64,000 bases of DNA from Butyrivibrio sp. WCD3002 (GCF_000424265.1 NZ_AUJO01000001.1:1-64000), one strand, 5' to 3'. Shown: positions 1-8,700, counted from the first letter of the stretch. A program made the numbers and translations. Notes: generated by a model from the letters alone, not told the origin.

Positions 1-8
1 CCAGATGC

Positions 9-28
9 GGTAACCGTGTACCATTAAC
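9..28 (+). repeat. Repeat R, copy 1
   Basis: GGTAACCGTGTACCATTAAC. A near copy lies at 129-147 (one base shorter, otherwise two mismatches) and another at 3759-3778 (18 of 20 identical). The GGTA...TACC ends can form a short hairpin. It lies upstream of the promoter for the XRE gene. It could be a RAYT-associated palindrome or an operator of the XRE protein; the sequence does not decide. Confidence 0.6.
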
Positions 29-52
29 TTTTGTGAAAAAATTCAAATGAAC

Positions 53-82
53 TTGACGAAACATTTGTTCTTGATATATAAT
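53..82 (+). promoter_or_regulatory. Promoter of XRE gene
   Basis: TTGACG at 53-58 and TATAAT at 77-82 with an 18-bp spacer resemble a housekeeping promoter. It lies between repeat R copies 1 and 2, as an autoregulated promoter would. Confidence 0.6.
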
Positions 83-128
83 TCGTAAAACTGAATTGAG
101 ACATTTTAACGATTCGATTATCTACATT

Positions 129-147
129 GGTACCATGTACCATTACC
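129..147 (+). repeat. Repeat R, copy 2
   Basis: GGTACCATGTACCATTACC. The first 13 bases form a perfect hairpin, GGTAC-CAT-GTACC. It lies downstream of the predicted transcription start and 39 bases before the XRE start codon. Confidence 0.6.
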
Positions 148-186
148 TAGGGATAATACAGAGCAGGTCACGAGAGGTGGAAGAGA

Positions 187-552
187 ATGACAATAAGCGA
201 CAGGATATTTGAAAAGCTAAATGAGATAGGAATGTCACAGAAAACATTTTCAGAGAAAACTGGGATATCACAGAGCACAATAAGCGAGTGGAAGAGTAAG
301 GGGACAAATCCGACATCAGAGAAGATCATGATCATCTGCAATGTATTGAATGTGACGCCGGAGTGGCTGCTGTCAGGCATTGAAAACACCGGTGGAAGAG
401 GAAATAAGTCTGACTGGTATGTTATTGATAAGGATACAGAGATGGGAGTTTTGATCAGCACATACCATGGTATGGACGAGAAGCAGCGAGAAAGGCTAAT
501 GGGGTATATGGAGGCCGTTATAGCAATGACAAAAGGAAAAGAGGGGAAATAA
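187..552 (+). CDS. XRE-family helix-turn-helix regulator
   Basis: A 121-residue cytoplasmic DNA-binding protein. Residues about 5-62 form a Cro/CI-type helix-turn-helix, with the recognition region around residues 17-35 (SQKTFSEKTGISQSTISEW) followed by the typical LNVTPEWLLSG end of the fold. The remaining 55 residues are a short helical tail with no recognisable ligand domain, so it is probably a small dimeric repressor. GAGGTGGAAGAG precedes the ATG. The gene lies just before a RAYT-type transposase gene. Two copies of repeat R flank its promoter, which would suit autoregulation. Its regulon is unknown, though a third copy of repeat R lies ahead of gap. Confidence 0.85.
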   Translation: MTISDRIFEKLNEIGMSQKTFSEKTGISQSTISEWKSKGTNPTSEKIMIICNVLNVTPEWLLSGIENTGGRGNKSDWYVIDKDTEMGVLISTYHGMDEKQRERLMGYMEAVIAMTKGKEGK

Positions 553-631
553 AAATTTTATCGAATAATTCGTATAAATGGATTTATTTAAAAAAACAGA
601 AAAGTGAAAGTAAAGCAGGAAAGTATCATAA

Positions 632-1261
632 ATGGCAAGAAAGAAAAGGATATGGTATCCGGGTGCAACATATCATGTGATGAGCAGAGGTAACCGGAGG
701 AACAGCATTTTCAAGGATGAGTGGGATTACGGGATGTTCATGGAGTGCTTAAAGAGTGTAAAGGAACAATACGATTTCAAAATACATTCTATATGTCTGA
801 TGACAAACCATTTTCACATGATAGTTGAAACAGGAGGAACCGAGATCTGGAAGATAATGCATAAGCTGCTTTTGTCATATGCAGCTACTTACAACATGAA
901 ATACAAGCTGACTGGGCATCTTTTTGAGAACAGATACATAGGTCAGATTATTGAAGATGATACATATCTTCTTGAAGCCAGCAGATATATACATCTTAAT
1001 CCCGTAAAGGCGCAGATGGTACGCGAACCGCTGTCATATAAGTATAGCAGTTACGCCGATTTTGTTTCTGGCAGGAATGATGGCTGCAGCAGTGGATCAG
1101 TTATGAACAAATTGGTAGATACGTCGAGAGTACTCAGATGTTTTCAAAATAATCCCAGTGAGCAGTACCGTATGTTTGTAGAGGGGAAGATATCCCATTC
1201 TGAACAGGAGATGTTGATACAGAAGGATATGAAGGAAGATGATATGTGGCTTCCGTGGTAA
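632..1261 (+). CDS. RAYT / IS200-like Y1 transposase
   Basis: A single-domain HUH endonuclease of the Y1 transposase family, in the REP-associated tyrosine transposase (RAYT) branch. Visible marks are the N-terminal PGATYHVMSRGN motif, the metal-binding HUH motif NHFHMIVE at about residues 58-65, and the catalytic tyrosine in ASRYIHLNP near residue 128. At 209 residues it has normal length and appears intact. RAYTs are usually single-copy, domesticated and linked to short palindromic repeats rather than to IS ends. No IS terminal structure surrounds this gene, but repeat R occurs nearby. Upstream the ribosome binding site is only GGAAAG, suggesting weak expression. Nicking activity is inferred from the family. 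Confidence 0.85.
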   Translation: MARKKRIWYPGATYHVMSRGNRRNSIFKDEWDYGMFMECLKSVKEQYDFKIHSICLMTNHFHMIVETGGTEIWKIMHKLLLSYAATYNMKYKLTGHLFENRYIGQIIEDDTYLLEASRYIHLNPVKAQMVREPLSYKYSSYADFVSGRNDGCSSGSVMNKLVDTSRVLRCFQNNPSEQYRMFVEGKISHSEQEMLIQKDMKEDDMWLPW

Positions 1262-1344
1262 AGAATATAAGAATTTTAGATGTTTGCAACTTGTAAACAG
1301 GTGAAAGATAAGACAGAACAGAAAGGATATGAACCAGTAACAAA

Positions 1345-2952
1345 ATGGCAATAGTAGTAAAGAGCATGGCCACATCCGGCGTGGATGGGTTCATGGTAGA
1401 AATAGAAGCATCAACCATAAAAGGACAGCAGCAGTCCATGTCGATCATCGGACTGCCTGATCAGGCAATAAAGGAAGCCGGTGAGAGAATACAGGCTGCG
1501 ATAGAATCCTGCGGGTATGACATCCCTAAGGATAAAGCGATCATAAGCCTTGCACCGGGAGATAAGAAAAAGCGAGGCTCTCATTTTGACCTGGGGATGA
1601 TAATAGCCCTTTTGTATCAGACAGATCAGATATCACCAAAGAATCTTTCTGATTATGCATTTATAGGAGAGCTTGCACTTGATGGACGGATTAGGCCATG
1701 CACTGGAGTACTTTCAATGGTCACAGAGGCAAGAAAATGCGGGGTTAAGTCTGTGGTCGTACCTTATGAAAACAGACAGGAAGCAGCATCTGTTTCGGGA
1801 ATAAACGTCTGCCCCGTCAGATCACTACCTGAAACAATAAGGTTTCTTGAAGGAAGGCTGAAGCTCTCAGGGCAGGACGATGGAGCTTTTGAGGGTAAAA
1901 CAGGTTCTGATGATAAAGGGAACATGGCAGGTGTGATGACAGGAAGTGCGGACAACCATGAGGCAGACTATGGAAGTGATATGGATTTCTCTGATGTAAA
2001 GGGGCAGGATGAGCTTATTGATGCAATCGTTCTTGGCGCAGCAGGAGGTCACAATATACTGATGCTTGGAGAACCGGGATGTGGAAAGACAATGATAGCG
2101 CAGCGTATTCCGACAATTCTTCCCAAAATGTCTGAGAAGGAGTCACTTGAAGTCACTAAGATACACAGTATTTCAGGACTGCTGGATGCAGGAACGGGAC
2201 TTCTAAGGTCACGGCCATTCAGGGCACCGCATCATAACGTGTCCCTGAATGCACTTATCGGAGGCGGCAGCTATGCGCAGCCGGGAGAGGTATCACTTGC
2301 CCATAACGGTGTTCTCTTTCTTGATGAGCTTGCTGAGTTTTCCAGGAGCACGCTTGATGCACTGCGTCAGCCTATGGAGGATAAGAAGGTGACCATATCA
2401 AGAGTAAACGGGACAAATTCATACCCTGCCAATTTTATGTTTGTTGCGGCCATGAATCCGTGTCCGTGCGGTTATTATCCTTCAAAGAAATGCAGATGTA
2501 CTGATTATGAGATAATTCATTACAGAGGGAAGATTTCCGGTCCGATCCTTGAGCGTATTGATATTCAGAAGAGCGTTGCTCATGTGGATTTCTTTGAACT
2601 TGGTGATAAGGAGAGCAGCTACAGCTCAAAACAGCTAAGGGAGATGGTAGAGAAGGCAAGGAAGATTCAGCAGGAGCGGTTTAAAAATGATAGTCAGGTA
2701 TGCTGTAATGCGCAGATGACGACTACCATGATACAGAAATACTGTAAGCTTGATGAGGAATGTACGAAGCTGTTGAAAAACGCCAGTGAAAAATATGGTT
2801 ACAGCGCAAGAGTAATCCATAAGCTGCTTAGGATGGCGAGGACATCGGCTGACCTTGACGGAGCTGAGAATATAAGAAGGGAAGACATCACAAGAGTACT
2901 TGGCTGTCGCGATCTTGATGTATCAAGCAGCCAGATGTATGCGATAGCATAA
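1345..2952 (+). CDS. comM: YifB/ComM-family Mg-chelatase-like AAA ATPase
   Basis: A hexameric AAA+ ATPase of the YifB/ComM family. In naturally transformable bacteria this family drives branch migration during integration of incoming single-stranded DNA. The N-terminal ChlI-like (Lon-type) domain covers residues about 20-140. A hydrophilic linker at about 172-212 precedes the AAA core, which has Walker A GEPGCGKT at 242-249 and Walker B VLFLDELAE near 335-343. The conserved cysteine cluster NPCPCGYYPSKKCRC follows, and the C-terminal Mg_chelatase_C region is complete. At 535 residues it is slightly longer than usual because of the linker. It ends five bases before dprA, so the two are probably cotranscribed, the usual pairing in Firmicutes. 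Confidence 0.93.
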   Translation: MAIVVKSMATSGVDGFMVEIEASTIKGQQQSMSIIGLPDQAIKEAGERIQAAIESCGYDIPKDKAIISLAPGDKKKRGSHFDLGMIIALLYQTDQISPKNLSDYAFIGELALDGRIRPCTGVLSMVTEARKCGVKSVVVPYENRQEAASVSGINVCPVRSLPETIRFLEGRLKLSGQDDGAFEGKTGSDDKGNMAGVMTGSADNHEADYGSDMDFSDVKGQDELIDAIVLGAAGGHNILMLGEPGCGKTMIAQRIPTILPKMSEKESLEVTKIHSISGLLDAGTGLLRSRPFRAPHHNVSLNALIGGGSYAQPGEVSLAHNGVLFLDELAEFSRSTLDALRQPMEDKKVTISRVNGTNSYPANFMFVAAMNPCPCGYYPSKKCRCTDYEIIHYRGKISGPILERIDIQKSVAHVDFFELGDKESSYSSKQLREMVEKARKIQQERFKNDSQVCCNAQMTTTMIQKYCKLDEECTKLLKNASEKYGYSARVIHKLLRMARTSADLDGAENIRREDITRVLGCRDLDVSSSQMYAIA

Positions 2953-2957
2953 GAAGC

Positions 2958-3755
2958 ATGATTACTGATGAAGAAAAAATAAGATATTTAATGCTGACAT
3001 TGATGAAGGGGGTTGGCCCTGTGACTCAGAACGCTCTTCTCGATAGCTGCAGCTGTATAAATAACTGCTTTGAAGCCTGTTATGATGATCTGGTTTCCTT
3101 ATATACTGCAAAGCTCATAGGAAAGAAGAAAATCAGTTCTTTTATAGAGCAAAGGCAGGATATGGATATAAGAAACAGAGCAGAGGAAATTCTTGAAGTT
3201 TCGAGGACACTTGGGATAGATGTAGTGACAAGGGAGGATGTCGCATTTCCTGTCAGATTTAAAAATATAAGTGACATACCGGTTGTTCTGTATATGAAGG
3301 GATCCCTTATGATAAACGAATATGAAAGCTCCGCTGGAATTGTAGGTGCCAGGAGATGTACTAAGGAGGGCAAGGGAAAGGCAATTGAGCTTGCGACAAG
3401 TGCTGTCAGCCATGGTAGTGCAGTAATCAGCGGAATGGCCAAGGGGATAGATTCATATGCACACACAGCAGCCATAAAGTCCGGTGGTTACACCATAGCA
3501 GTGCTTGGAAATGGTGTAGACATATGCTATCCCAAGGAGCATGACAGATTGTATGAGGAAATAGCCAGATGTGGATGTGTATTATCGGAATATCCGCCCG
3601 GTACCATGCCCAGAGAATATAATTTTCCAAGGCGTAATCGTCTGATAGCAGCATTATCTGACACTTTGTATGTGGTTGACGCCGGAAGACACAGTGGTAC
3701 TGAAACCACAATTGAAAGCAGCAGGAGATATGGCAGGCAAGTTATCGTTGTCTGA
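2958..3755 (+). CDS. dprA: DprA-like DNA-processing protein, C-terminally truncated
   Basis: DprA binds single-stranded DNA entering the cell and loads RecA. Residues about 1-70 match the N-terminal helical part. The Rossmann-like core carries GARRCTKEGKGKA, SGMAKGIDSYAHTAA, LGNGVDICYP and the NFPRRNRLIAALSDT block. The frame stops at residue 265, directly after RYGRQVIVV, where the family normally continues with a PG(S/P)-type loop, further core residues and often a winged-helix domain. Family members usually exceed 350 residues. No out-of-frame remainder is visible downstream. Repeat R copy 3 begins three bases after the stop, which suggests a rearrangement cut the gene here. It may be non-functional. 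Confidence 0.8.
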   Translation: MITDEEKIRYLMLTLMKGVGPVTQNALLDSCSCINNCFEACYDDLVSLYTAKLIGKKKISSFIEQRQDMDIRNRAEEILEVSRTLGIDVVTREDVAFPVRFKNISDIPVVLYMKGSLMINEYESSAGIVGARRCTKEGKGKAIELATSAVSHGSAVISGMAKGIDSYAHTAAIKSGGYTIAVLGNGVDICYPKEHDRLYEEIARCGCVLSEYPPGTMPREYNFPRRNRLIAALSDTLYVVDAGRHSGTETTIESSRRYGRQVIVV

Positions 3756-3758
3756 TCC

Positions 3759-3778
3759 GGTAACCGTGTACTTTTAAC
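3759..3778 (+). repeat. Repeat R, copy 3
   Basis: GGTAACCGTGTACTTTTAAC. With one more base to the left it shares an exact 14-bp core (CGGTAACCGTGTAC) with the copy at window position 8-21. It sits at the truncated dprA end and about 73 bases upstream of the gap promoter. Confidence 0.6.
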
Positions 3779-3850
3779 ACGACATGGATGTGACAATTTT
3801 TAAAATAATGAACACTAGATGATTTATTTGCGTTTTTGCCTAAAGATTAC

Positions 3851-3879
3851 TTGAAAAATCTGATAAAGTCAGATAAAAT
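3851..3879 (+). promoter_or_regulatory. Promoter of gap
   Basis: TTGAAA at 3851-3856 and TAAAAT at 3874-3879 with a 17-bp spacer. It predicts a leader of about 75 nucleotides. A second TTGACA at 3898 lacks a good -10. Confidence 0.65.
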
Positions 3880-3963
3880 ATATTTGCTGTCAAATTTTTG
3901 ACAATCACATGTAAAGAATTAGTAACAGCAAATAATTTTAATATCATTTTAGGAGGACTTAAA

Positions 3964-4989
3964 ATGGCAGTAAAGGTAGCAATTAATGGTTTTGGCCGTA
4001 TCGGTCGTCTTGCATTCAGACAGATGTTTGAGCACGAGGGAACAGAGATCGTAGCAATCAACGATCTTACAGATCCTAAGATGCTTGCACACCTTCTCAA
4101 GTATGATTCTTCTCAGGGTAAGTATAAGTACGCTGACAAGGTATCATTCAGCGATCACTCAATCACAGTAAATGGTAAAGAGATCGAGATCTACAAGGAG
4201 GCTGATGCTAATAACCTTCCTTGGGGCAAGATTGGTGTAGACGTTGTTCTTGAGTGTACAGGTTTCTACACATCTAAGGATAAGGCTCAGGCACACATCA
4301 ACGCTGGTGCTAAGAAGGTTGTTATTTCTGCTCCTGCAGGAAATGATCTTCCTACTATCGTATATAACGTTAACCACGAGACACTTACAGCTGATGACAA
4401 CATCATCTCTGCAGCTTCTTGTACAACAAACTGCCTTGCACCTATGGCAAAGGCTCTTAACGACTATGCACCTATCCAGTCTGGTATCATGGCAACAATC
4501 CATGCTTACACAGGTGATCAGATGATCCTTGACGGACCTCAGAGAAAGGGTGACCTTAGAAGAGCTCGTGCAGGCGCTGTTAACATCGTTCCTAACAGCA
4601 CAGGTGCTGCAAAGGCTATCGGCCTTGTTATTCCTGAACTCAACGGCAAGCTCATCGGCGCTGCTCAGAGAGTACCGGTTCCGACAGGTTCAACAACACT
4701 TCTTTTCGCTGTAGTTAAGAGCAGCACAGAAGTTACTAAGGACAGCATCAACGAGGCTATGAAGAAGGCTTCAGATCCTGAGACATTCGGTTACAACGAG
4801 GATGAGATCGTATCTTCTGATATCGTTGGAATGACATATGGTTCACTCTTCGATGCTACACAGACAATGGTTACAAAGATTGGTGACGATCTCTATGAAG
4901 TTCAGGTTGTTTCATGGTATGACAACGAGAACTCATACACATCTCAGATGGTTCGTACAATCAAGTACTTCGAGAAGTTCGTTAAGTAA
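3964..4989 (+). CDS. gap: Glyceraldehyde-3-phosphate dehydrogenase
   Basis: Glycolytic NAD-dependent enzyme oxidising glyceraldehyde 3-phosphate to 1,3-bisphosphoglycerate. The NAD-binding motif INGFGRIGR is at residues 7-15. Asp34 favours NAD over NADP. The catalytic Cys153 lies in [10 protein letters not shown] and its partner His180 in [10 protein letters not shown]. At 341 residues the length is normal. The frame is open upstream to 3898, but the ATG at 3964 has AGGAGG at 3951-3956 and begins the conserved [11 protein letters not shown]. Codon use is strongly biased (CTT, AAC, AAG, GTT), as in pgk and the first tpiA, implying high expression. A strong hairpin separates it from pgk. Confidence 0.98.
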   Translation: MAVKVAINGFGRIGRLAFRQMFEHEGTEIVAINDLTDPKMLAHLLKYDSSQGKYKYADKVSFSDHSITVNGKEIEIYKEADANNLPWGKIGVDVVLECTGFYTSKDKAQAHINAGAKKVVISAPAGNDLPTIVYNVNHETLTADDNIISAASCTTNCLAPMAKALNDYAPIQSGIMATIHAYTGDQMILDGPQRKGDLRRARAGAVNIVPNSTGAAKAIGLVIPELNGKLIGAAQRVPVPTGSTTLLFAVVKSSTEVTKDSINEAMKKASDPETFGYNEDEIVSSDIVGMTYGSLFDATQTMVTKIGDDLYEVQVVSWYDNENSYTSQMVRTIKYFEKFVK

Positions 4990-5004
4990 TTTTTGATTCT
5001 ATTG

Positions 5005-5037
5005 GGGTCCGGTCCGTAAGGACCGGACCCTATTTTT
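5005..5037 (+). terminator. Intercistronic terminator between gap and pgk
   Basis: A perfect 11-bp stem (GGGTCCGGTCC / GGACCGGACCC) with loop GTAA, followed by TATTTTT. No promoter is visible in the 20 bases before pgk, so pgk probably depends on read-through. This would make gap mRNA more abundant than pgk mRNA. Confidence 0.85.
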
Positions 5038-5056
5038 AACAAGGAGGAATATAATA

Positions 5057-6292
5057 ATGGCACTTAATAAGAAATCTGTTGATGATTTCAGCGCAAAGGG
5101 CAGAAGAGTACTTGTTCGTTGTGACTTCAACGTACCTCTTAAGAACGGCGAGATCACAGACGAGACACGTATCAACGCTGCACTTCCTACAATCAAGAAG
5201 CTTATCGAGGATGGCGGCAAGGTTATCCTTTGCTCACACCTTGGTAAGGTTAAGAATGGCCCCAACGAGGGCGAGTCTCTTGCTCCTGTAGCAAAGAGCC
5301 TTTCTGCTAAGCTTGGCAAGGACGTTAAGTTCGTTGCTGATTACAACGTAACAGGTGCTGATGCAACTGCTGCTGTTGAGGCTATGGGTGAGGGTGATGT
5401 TGTTCTTCTTCAGAATACACGTTTCCGTGGCAAGGAAGAGACAAAGCCTTCAGATGCAGGCGAAGCTTTCGCAAAAGAGCTTGCAGATCTTTGTGATGAT
5501 TATGTATGTGATGCATTCGGTTCTGCTCACAGAGCACATGCTTCTGTAGCTGTTGTTACAAAGTATGTTCGTGAGAAGGGCGGCAACTGTGCAGTTGGTT
5601 ACCTTATGCAGAAGGAAATCGACTTCCTCGGCAACGCTGTTGAGAACCCTGTACGTCCTTTCGTAGCAATCCTTGGTGGTGCTAAGGTTGCTGATAAGCT
5701 TAACGTTATCAATAACCTCCTTGAGAAGTGCGATACACTTATCATCGGTGGTGGTATGGCTTACACATTCCTTAAGGCTAAGGGCTATGAAGTAGGTCTT
5801 TCACTTGTTGATAATGAAAAGATCGATTACTGTAAGGAAATGATGGAGAAGGCTGAGAAGAACGGCAAGCAGCTTCTTCTTCCTGTTGATACAGTTGTAT
5901 CCGGCGGATTCCCTGATCCTATCGACAATCCTGACATCGAGACAGCTATCGTTGAGTCAAGCTCAATCCCTGCTGACAAGGAAGGTCTTGATATCGGCGT
6001 TAAGACAAGAGAGCTTTTCGCAGATGCTGTAAAGAATGCTAAGACTGTTGTTTGGAACGGACCTATGGGTGTATTCGAGAACCCTGTACTTGCTGAAGGT
6101 ACAAAGGCTGTTGCTAAGGCTCTTGCTGATACAGATGCTACAACCATCATCGGTGGTGGTGACAGTGCAGCTGCAGTTAACCAGCTTGGTTTCGCTGATA
6201 AGATGAGCCACATTTCAACAGGTGGCGGCGCTTCCCTCGAGTTCCTTGAAGGTAAGGAGCTTCCCGGCGTAGTTGCAGCGGACAATAAGTAA
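5057..6292 (+). CDS. pgk: Phosphoglycerate kinase
   Basis: Glycolytic enzyme transferring phosphate from 1,3-bisphosphoglycerate to ADP. Visible family signatures are [20 protein letters not shown] near the N-terminus (substrate-binding arginine and aspartate), the SHLGK block, the hinge and nucleotide region with [13 protein letters not shown], and [13 protein letters not shown] near the C-terminus. At 411 residues it is slightly longer than the usual 395-400. AGGAGG lies at 5042-5047. Codon bias is strong. Element A1 begins directly after its stop codon. Confidence 0.98.
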   Translation: MALNKKSVDDFSAKGRRVLVRCDFNVPLKNGEITDETRINAALPTIKKLIEDGGKVILCSHLGKVKNGPNEGESLAPVAKSLSAKLGKDVKFVADYNVTGADATAAVEAMGEGDVVLLQNTRFRGKEETKPSDAGEAFAKELADLCDDYVCDAFGSAHRAHASVAVVTKYVREKGGNCAVGYLMQKEIDFLGNAVENPVRPFVAILGGAKVADKLNVINNLLEKCDTLIIGGGMAYTFLKAKGYEVGLSLVDNEKIDYCKEMMEKAEKNGKQLLLPVDTVVSGGFPDPIDNPDIETAIVESSSIPADKEGLDIGVKTRELFADAVKNAKTVVWNGPMGVFENPVLAEGTKAVAKALADTDATTIIGGGDSAAAVNQLGFADKMSHISTGGGASLEFLEGKELPGVVAADNK

Positions 6293-6360
6293 TCACCTGG
6301 CGAGGTATTTTCGAGCCTGGTGTACTACTTAGTTCGATCGAGCGTGAGCGAGAGTCGAAC
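6293..6360 (+). ncRNA. Structured intergenic element A, copy A1
   Basis: It starts at the base after the pgk stop codon. Hairpin 1 (6294-6322) pairs CACC/GGTG and GGC/GCC around a T-T mismatch. Hairpin 2 (6332-6360) pairs GTTCGA/TCGAAC and encloses tandem G-A pairs, a GC/GC stem and a GTGA (GNRA) tetraloop. The linker TGTACTACTTA is identical in copy A2 at 32383, which also begins directly after a stop codon. The outer stem of hairpin 2 differs between copies by compensatory changes. No T-run follows, so it is not a simple terminator. Confidence 0.6.
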
Positions 6361-6443
6361 TTCCTTGTGAATAATAAATTTGTATTTGAAGTCTAAATGA
6401 GTCTTGAAAGTATTTATATCATTGAAGTGGCTTTTGAAGACGC

Positions 6444-6511
6444 GGGTACTTAATCTGTGTATTTTACAGATTTAGTACCCTTGCGTCTGAAACAGAGCGG
6501 AAGCGTCCGCT
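6444..6511 (+). ncRNA. Structured intergenic element B, copy B1
   Basis: The main hairpin spans 6444-6480: GGGTACT/AGTACCC, a T-T mismatch, AATCTGT/ACAGATT and a seven-base loop. A second GA-GC-GGAA-GC-GT module lies at 6495-6506 and could alternatively pair AGCGGA/TCCGCT. It lies in the tpiA leader, ending 47 bases before the start codon. Copy B2 is at 27205-27270. No T-run follows. Confidence 0.6.
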
Positions 6512-6558
6512 GAAATGATATAATTACTTGAAAGGCGTTGTTGAGAGAGGAAAACAAA

Positions 6559-7305
6559 ATGGCACGTAGAAGAATAATTGCCGGCAACTGGAAGATGAAC
6601 AAGACTCCCAGTGAGGCTGTAGCTCTTTGTGCAGAGCTTAAAGATCTTGTAAAGAACGATGACGTTGACGTAGTTTACTGCGTTCCGGCTATCGATATCG
6701 TACCCGTTGTTGAGGCTGTTAAGGGTACAAACGTACATGTAGGAGCAGAGAACTTCTACATCGTTGACAGTGGTGCTTTCACAGGCGAGATTTCAGCTCC
6801 CATGCTGAAGGATGCAGGTGTTGAGTACGTTATCATCGGTCACTCAGAGAGAAGAGATATCTTTGGTGAGAATGATATTCTTATCAACCAGAAGGTTAAG
6901 AAGGCATTTGCTTCAGGTCTTACACCTATCCTTTGCTGCGGTGAGTCCCTTGCACTTCGTAAGGCTGACACCTACAAGGAGTGGATCGAGAGACAGATCA
7001 CATGGGATCTCGATGGCGTAACAGCTGACCAGGTTAAGAAGCTTGTTATCGCTTACGAGCCTATCTGGGCTATCGGTACAGGTGAGACAGCTACAGCTGA
7101 TCAGGCTGAAGAGGTTTGCGGACTTATCCGCAGCCTTATTGCTAAGCTTTATGATCAGGCTACAGCTGATGAAGTTCGTATCCAGTATGGCGGATCAATG
7201 AATGCCGGCAATGCTGCTGAGCTTCTTTCAAAGCCCAACATCGATGGTGGGCTTATCGGCGGCGCTTCACTTAAGCCCGACTTTGGCAAGATCGTTAACG
7301 CTTAA
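6559..7305 (+). CDS. tpiA: Triosephosphate isomerase (first copy)
   Basis: A TIM-barrel enzyme interconverting dihydroxyacetone phosphate and glyceraldehyde 3-phosphate. All catalytic residues are present: Lys in GNWKMNK, His in IIGHSERR and Glu in [12 protein letters not shown]. The phosphate-gripper loop YGGSMNAGN and GGLIGGASL are also intact. Length is 248 residues from the ATG at 6559, which follows GAGAGGAA; the frame is open back to 6538. Codon use matches the highly expressed gap and pgk. A second intact tpiA lies 615 bases downstream of its stop. Confidence 0.98.
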   Translation: MARRRIIAGNWKMNKTPSEAVALCAELKDLVKNDDVDVVYCVPAIDIVPVVEAVKGTNVHVGAENFYIVDSGAFTGEISAPMLKDAGVEYVIIGHSERRDIFGENDILINQKVKKAFASGLTPILCCGESLALRKADTYKEWIERQITWDLDGVTADQVKKLVIAYEPIWAIGTGETATADQAEEVCGLIRSLIAKLYDQATADEVRIQYGGSMNAGNAAELLSKPNIDGGLIGGASLKPDFGKIVNA

Positions 7306-7332
7306 TAAAATAAGCTGATTAAGATTTATGAA

Positions 7333-7375
7333 ACGGATTCAATTTGGAGCCAATTTCAAATTGAATCCGTTTTTG
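7333..7375 (+). terminator. Terminator after first tpiA
   Basis: A perfect 14-bp stem (ACGGATTCAATTTG / CAAATTGAATCCGT) with a ten-base loop and a T-run. It separates the abundant gap-pgk-tpiA transcript from the kinase gene. Confidence 0.85.
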
Positions 7376-7395
7376 GCAGTAATCAGGAGAGTATT

Positions 7396-7893
7396 ATGAA
7401 AAAAGATAACATTATCTTAATTGGAATGCCTACATCAGGTAAAAGCACAGTGGGCGTCATTCTGGCAAAGGTTCTTGGCTATAATTTTATAGATTCGGAT
7501 ATTGTGATTCAGGAAAAAGAGGGCCGCAGGCTTTCCGAGATCATTGAAGCGGAAGGCGTCGATGGCTTTATAGATATTGAAAATAGAGTAAATGCCGGCA
7601 TTGAGGCTGAAAAGACTGTCATTTCAACAGGCGGCAGTGTGGTTTACGGCGAAGAGGCCATGCTGCATTATAAGAAAATCGGAAAAGTGGTATATCTTAA
7701 GATAGATTTTGAGGTCCTTACAAAGCGCCTGAGAGATGTGAAGCAGAGGGGCGTTGTAATGAAGGAAGGACAGACCATAGAGTCCTTGTATGACGAGCGC
7801 TGTAAGCTGTACGAAAAATATGCTGACATTATCATAGATGAGAAAAATAATACCATGGAAGAAGTACTGGCCGATGTTCTGGCAGCGCTGTAA
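7396..7893 (+). CDS. Shikimate-kinase-family protein
   Basis: A 165-residue P-loop kinase of the shikimate/gluconate kinase fold. Walker A is GMPTSGKST at residues 10-18, DSD follows near residue 33, and STGGSVV matches the glycine-rich substrate loop. Two shikimate contacts usual in AroK look altered. The FR-x-x-E position reads GFIDIE, without arginine, and the lid motif RPLL reads RGVV. The late arginine (DERCKLYEKYAD) is kept. Shikimate phosphorylation is therefore the default guess but not certain. AGGAGAG precedes the ATG. It lies between two tpiA genes and is probably cotranscribed with the second. Confidence 0.8.
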   Translation: MKKDNIILIGMPTSGKSTVGVILAKVLGYNFIDSDIVIQEKEGRRLSEIIEAEGVDGFIDIENRVNAGIEAEKTVISTGGSVVYGEEAMLHYKKIGKVVYLKIDFEVLTKRLRDVKQRGVVMKEGQTIESLYDERCKLYEKYADIIIDEKNNTMEEVLADVLAAL

Positions 7894-7920
7894 AAGCATG
7901 GTTTGTTGGAGGAGTATAAA

Positions 7921-8670
7921 ATGGAAAGAAGAAAAATAGTAGCAGGAAACTGGAAAATGAACATGACACCTGCAAAGGCGGTGGAGCTTATTGCAACACT
8001 TAGACCCCTTGTAGAGTCAAATGATGTTGATGTTGTTTTCTGCGTACCTGCAATTGATATAGTTCCTGCATTAACAGCAACCCGTGGAACAAACATTGAG
8101 ATCGGTGCTGAAAATATGTACTACGAGGAGAGCGGTGCTTTTACCGGTGAGATTTCACCTCAGATGCTTGAGGAAGCAGGCGTTAAATATGTTATCCTCG
8201 GACACTCTGAGAGACGCGAGTACTTCCACGAAACAGACGAGGAAATCAACAAAAAGGTTAAGAAGGCCTTTGAACATGGCATTACTCCTATCCTTTGCTG
8301 CGGTGAGACTCTGCAGCAGAGAGAAATGGGCATCACTTTAGACTTGATAAAGCTTCAGATAAAATCTGATCTTGCAGGAGTTCCGTCATCAGATGTGGCT
8401 AATATGGTCATTGCCTATGAGCCTATCTGGGCAATTGGCACAGGTAAAACTGCCACATCAGGACAGGCACAGGAGGTTTGCAAGGCTATTCGTGACTGTA
8501 TAGCTGACATTTATGATGATGCTACAGCACAGAGTGTTCGAATTCAGTACGGCGGATCCGTTAACGCAGGCAATGCGTCACAGCTTTTTGCGCAGCCTGA
8601 TATTGATGGCGGTCTTGTGGGCGGAGCATCCCTGAAGCCTGAATTTGGAAAGATAGTAAATTGCAAATAA
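7921..8670 (+). CDS. tpiA: Triosephosphate isomerase (second copy)
   Basis: A second full-length triosephosphate isomerase, 249 residues, with the same catalytic set: Lys in GNWKMNM, His in ILGHSERR and Glu in [12 protein letters not shown]. It is clearly homologous to the first copy over its whole length but diverged throughout, so the duplication is not recent. Codon use is less biased, suggesting lower expression. GGAGGAG precedes the ATG at 7921; the six codons before it in the open frame are unlikely to be used. It starts 27 bases after the kinase-like gene. Confidence 0.97.
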   Translation: MERRKIVAGNWKMNMTPAKAVELIATLRPLVESNDVDVVFCVPAIDIVPALTATRGTNIEIGAENMYYEESGAFTGEISPQMLEEAGVKYVILGHSERREYFHETDEEINKKVKKAFEHGITPILCCGETLQQREMGITLDLIKLQIKSDLAGVPSSDVANMVIAYEPIWAIGTGKTATSGQAQEVCKAIRDCIADIYDDATAQSVRIQYGGSVNAGNASQLFAQPDIDGGLVGGASLKPEFGKIVNCK

Positions 8671-8671
8671 T

Positions 8672-8700
8672 TTAGTCGAACAAAGCTTAAATTATATAAT
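8672..8700 (+). promoter_or_regulatory. Possible promoter before chemoreceptor
   Basis: TTAGTC at 8672-8677 and TATAAT at 8695-8700 with a 17-bp spacer. A sigma-28-like TGCGATAA at 8740-8747 is an alternative -10, but no convincing -35 accompanies it. Confidence 0.35.

Noticed and set aside
632..1261. Complete IS200/IS605 insertion sequence
   Set aside because: No left-end and right-end hairpins with target motifs were identified and no tnpB is present; the protein fits the RAYT branch better.
6293..6360. Element A1 as an ordinary terminator of pgk
   Set aside because: No T-run follows either hairpin, and the second copy is followed by a separate, true terminator.
6332..6360. tRNA T-loop-like GTTCGA in the pgk-tpiA gap
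   Set aside because: No acceptor, D or anticodon stems can be drawn around it; it is part of the element A hairpin.
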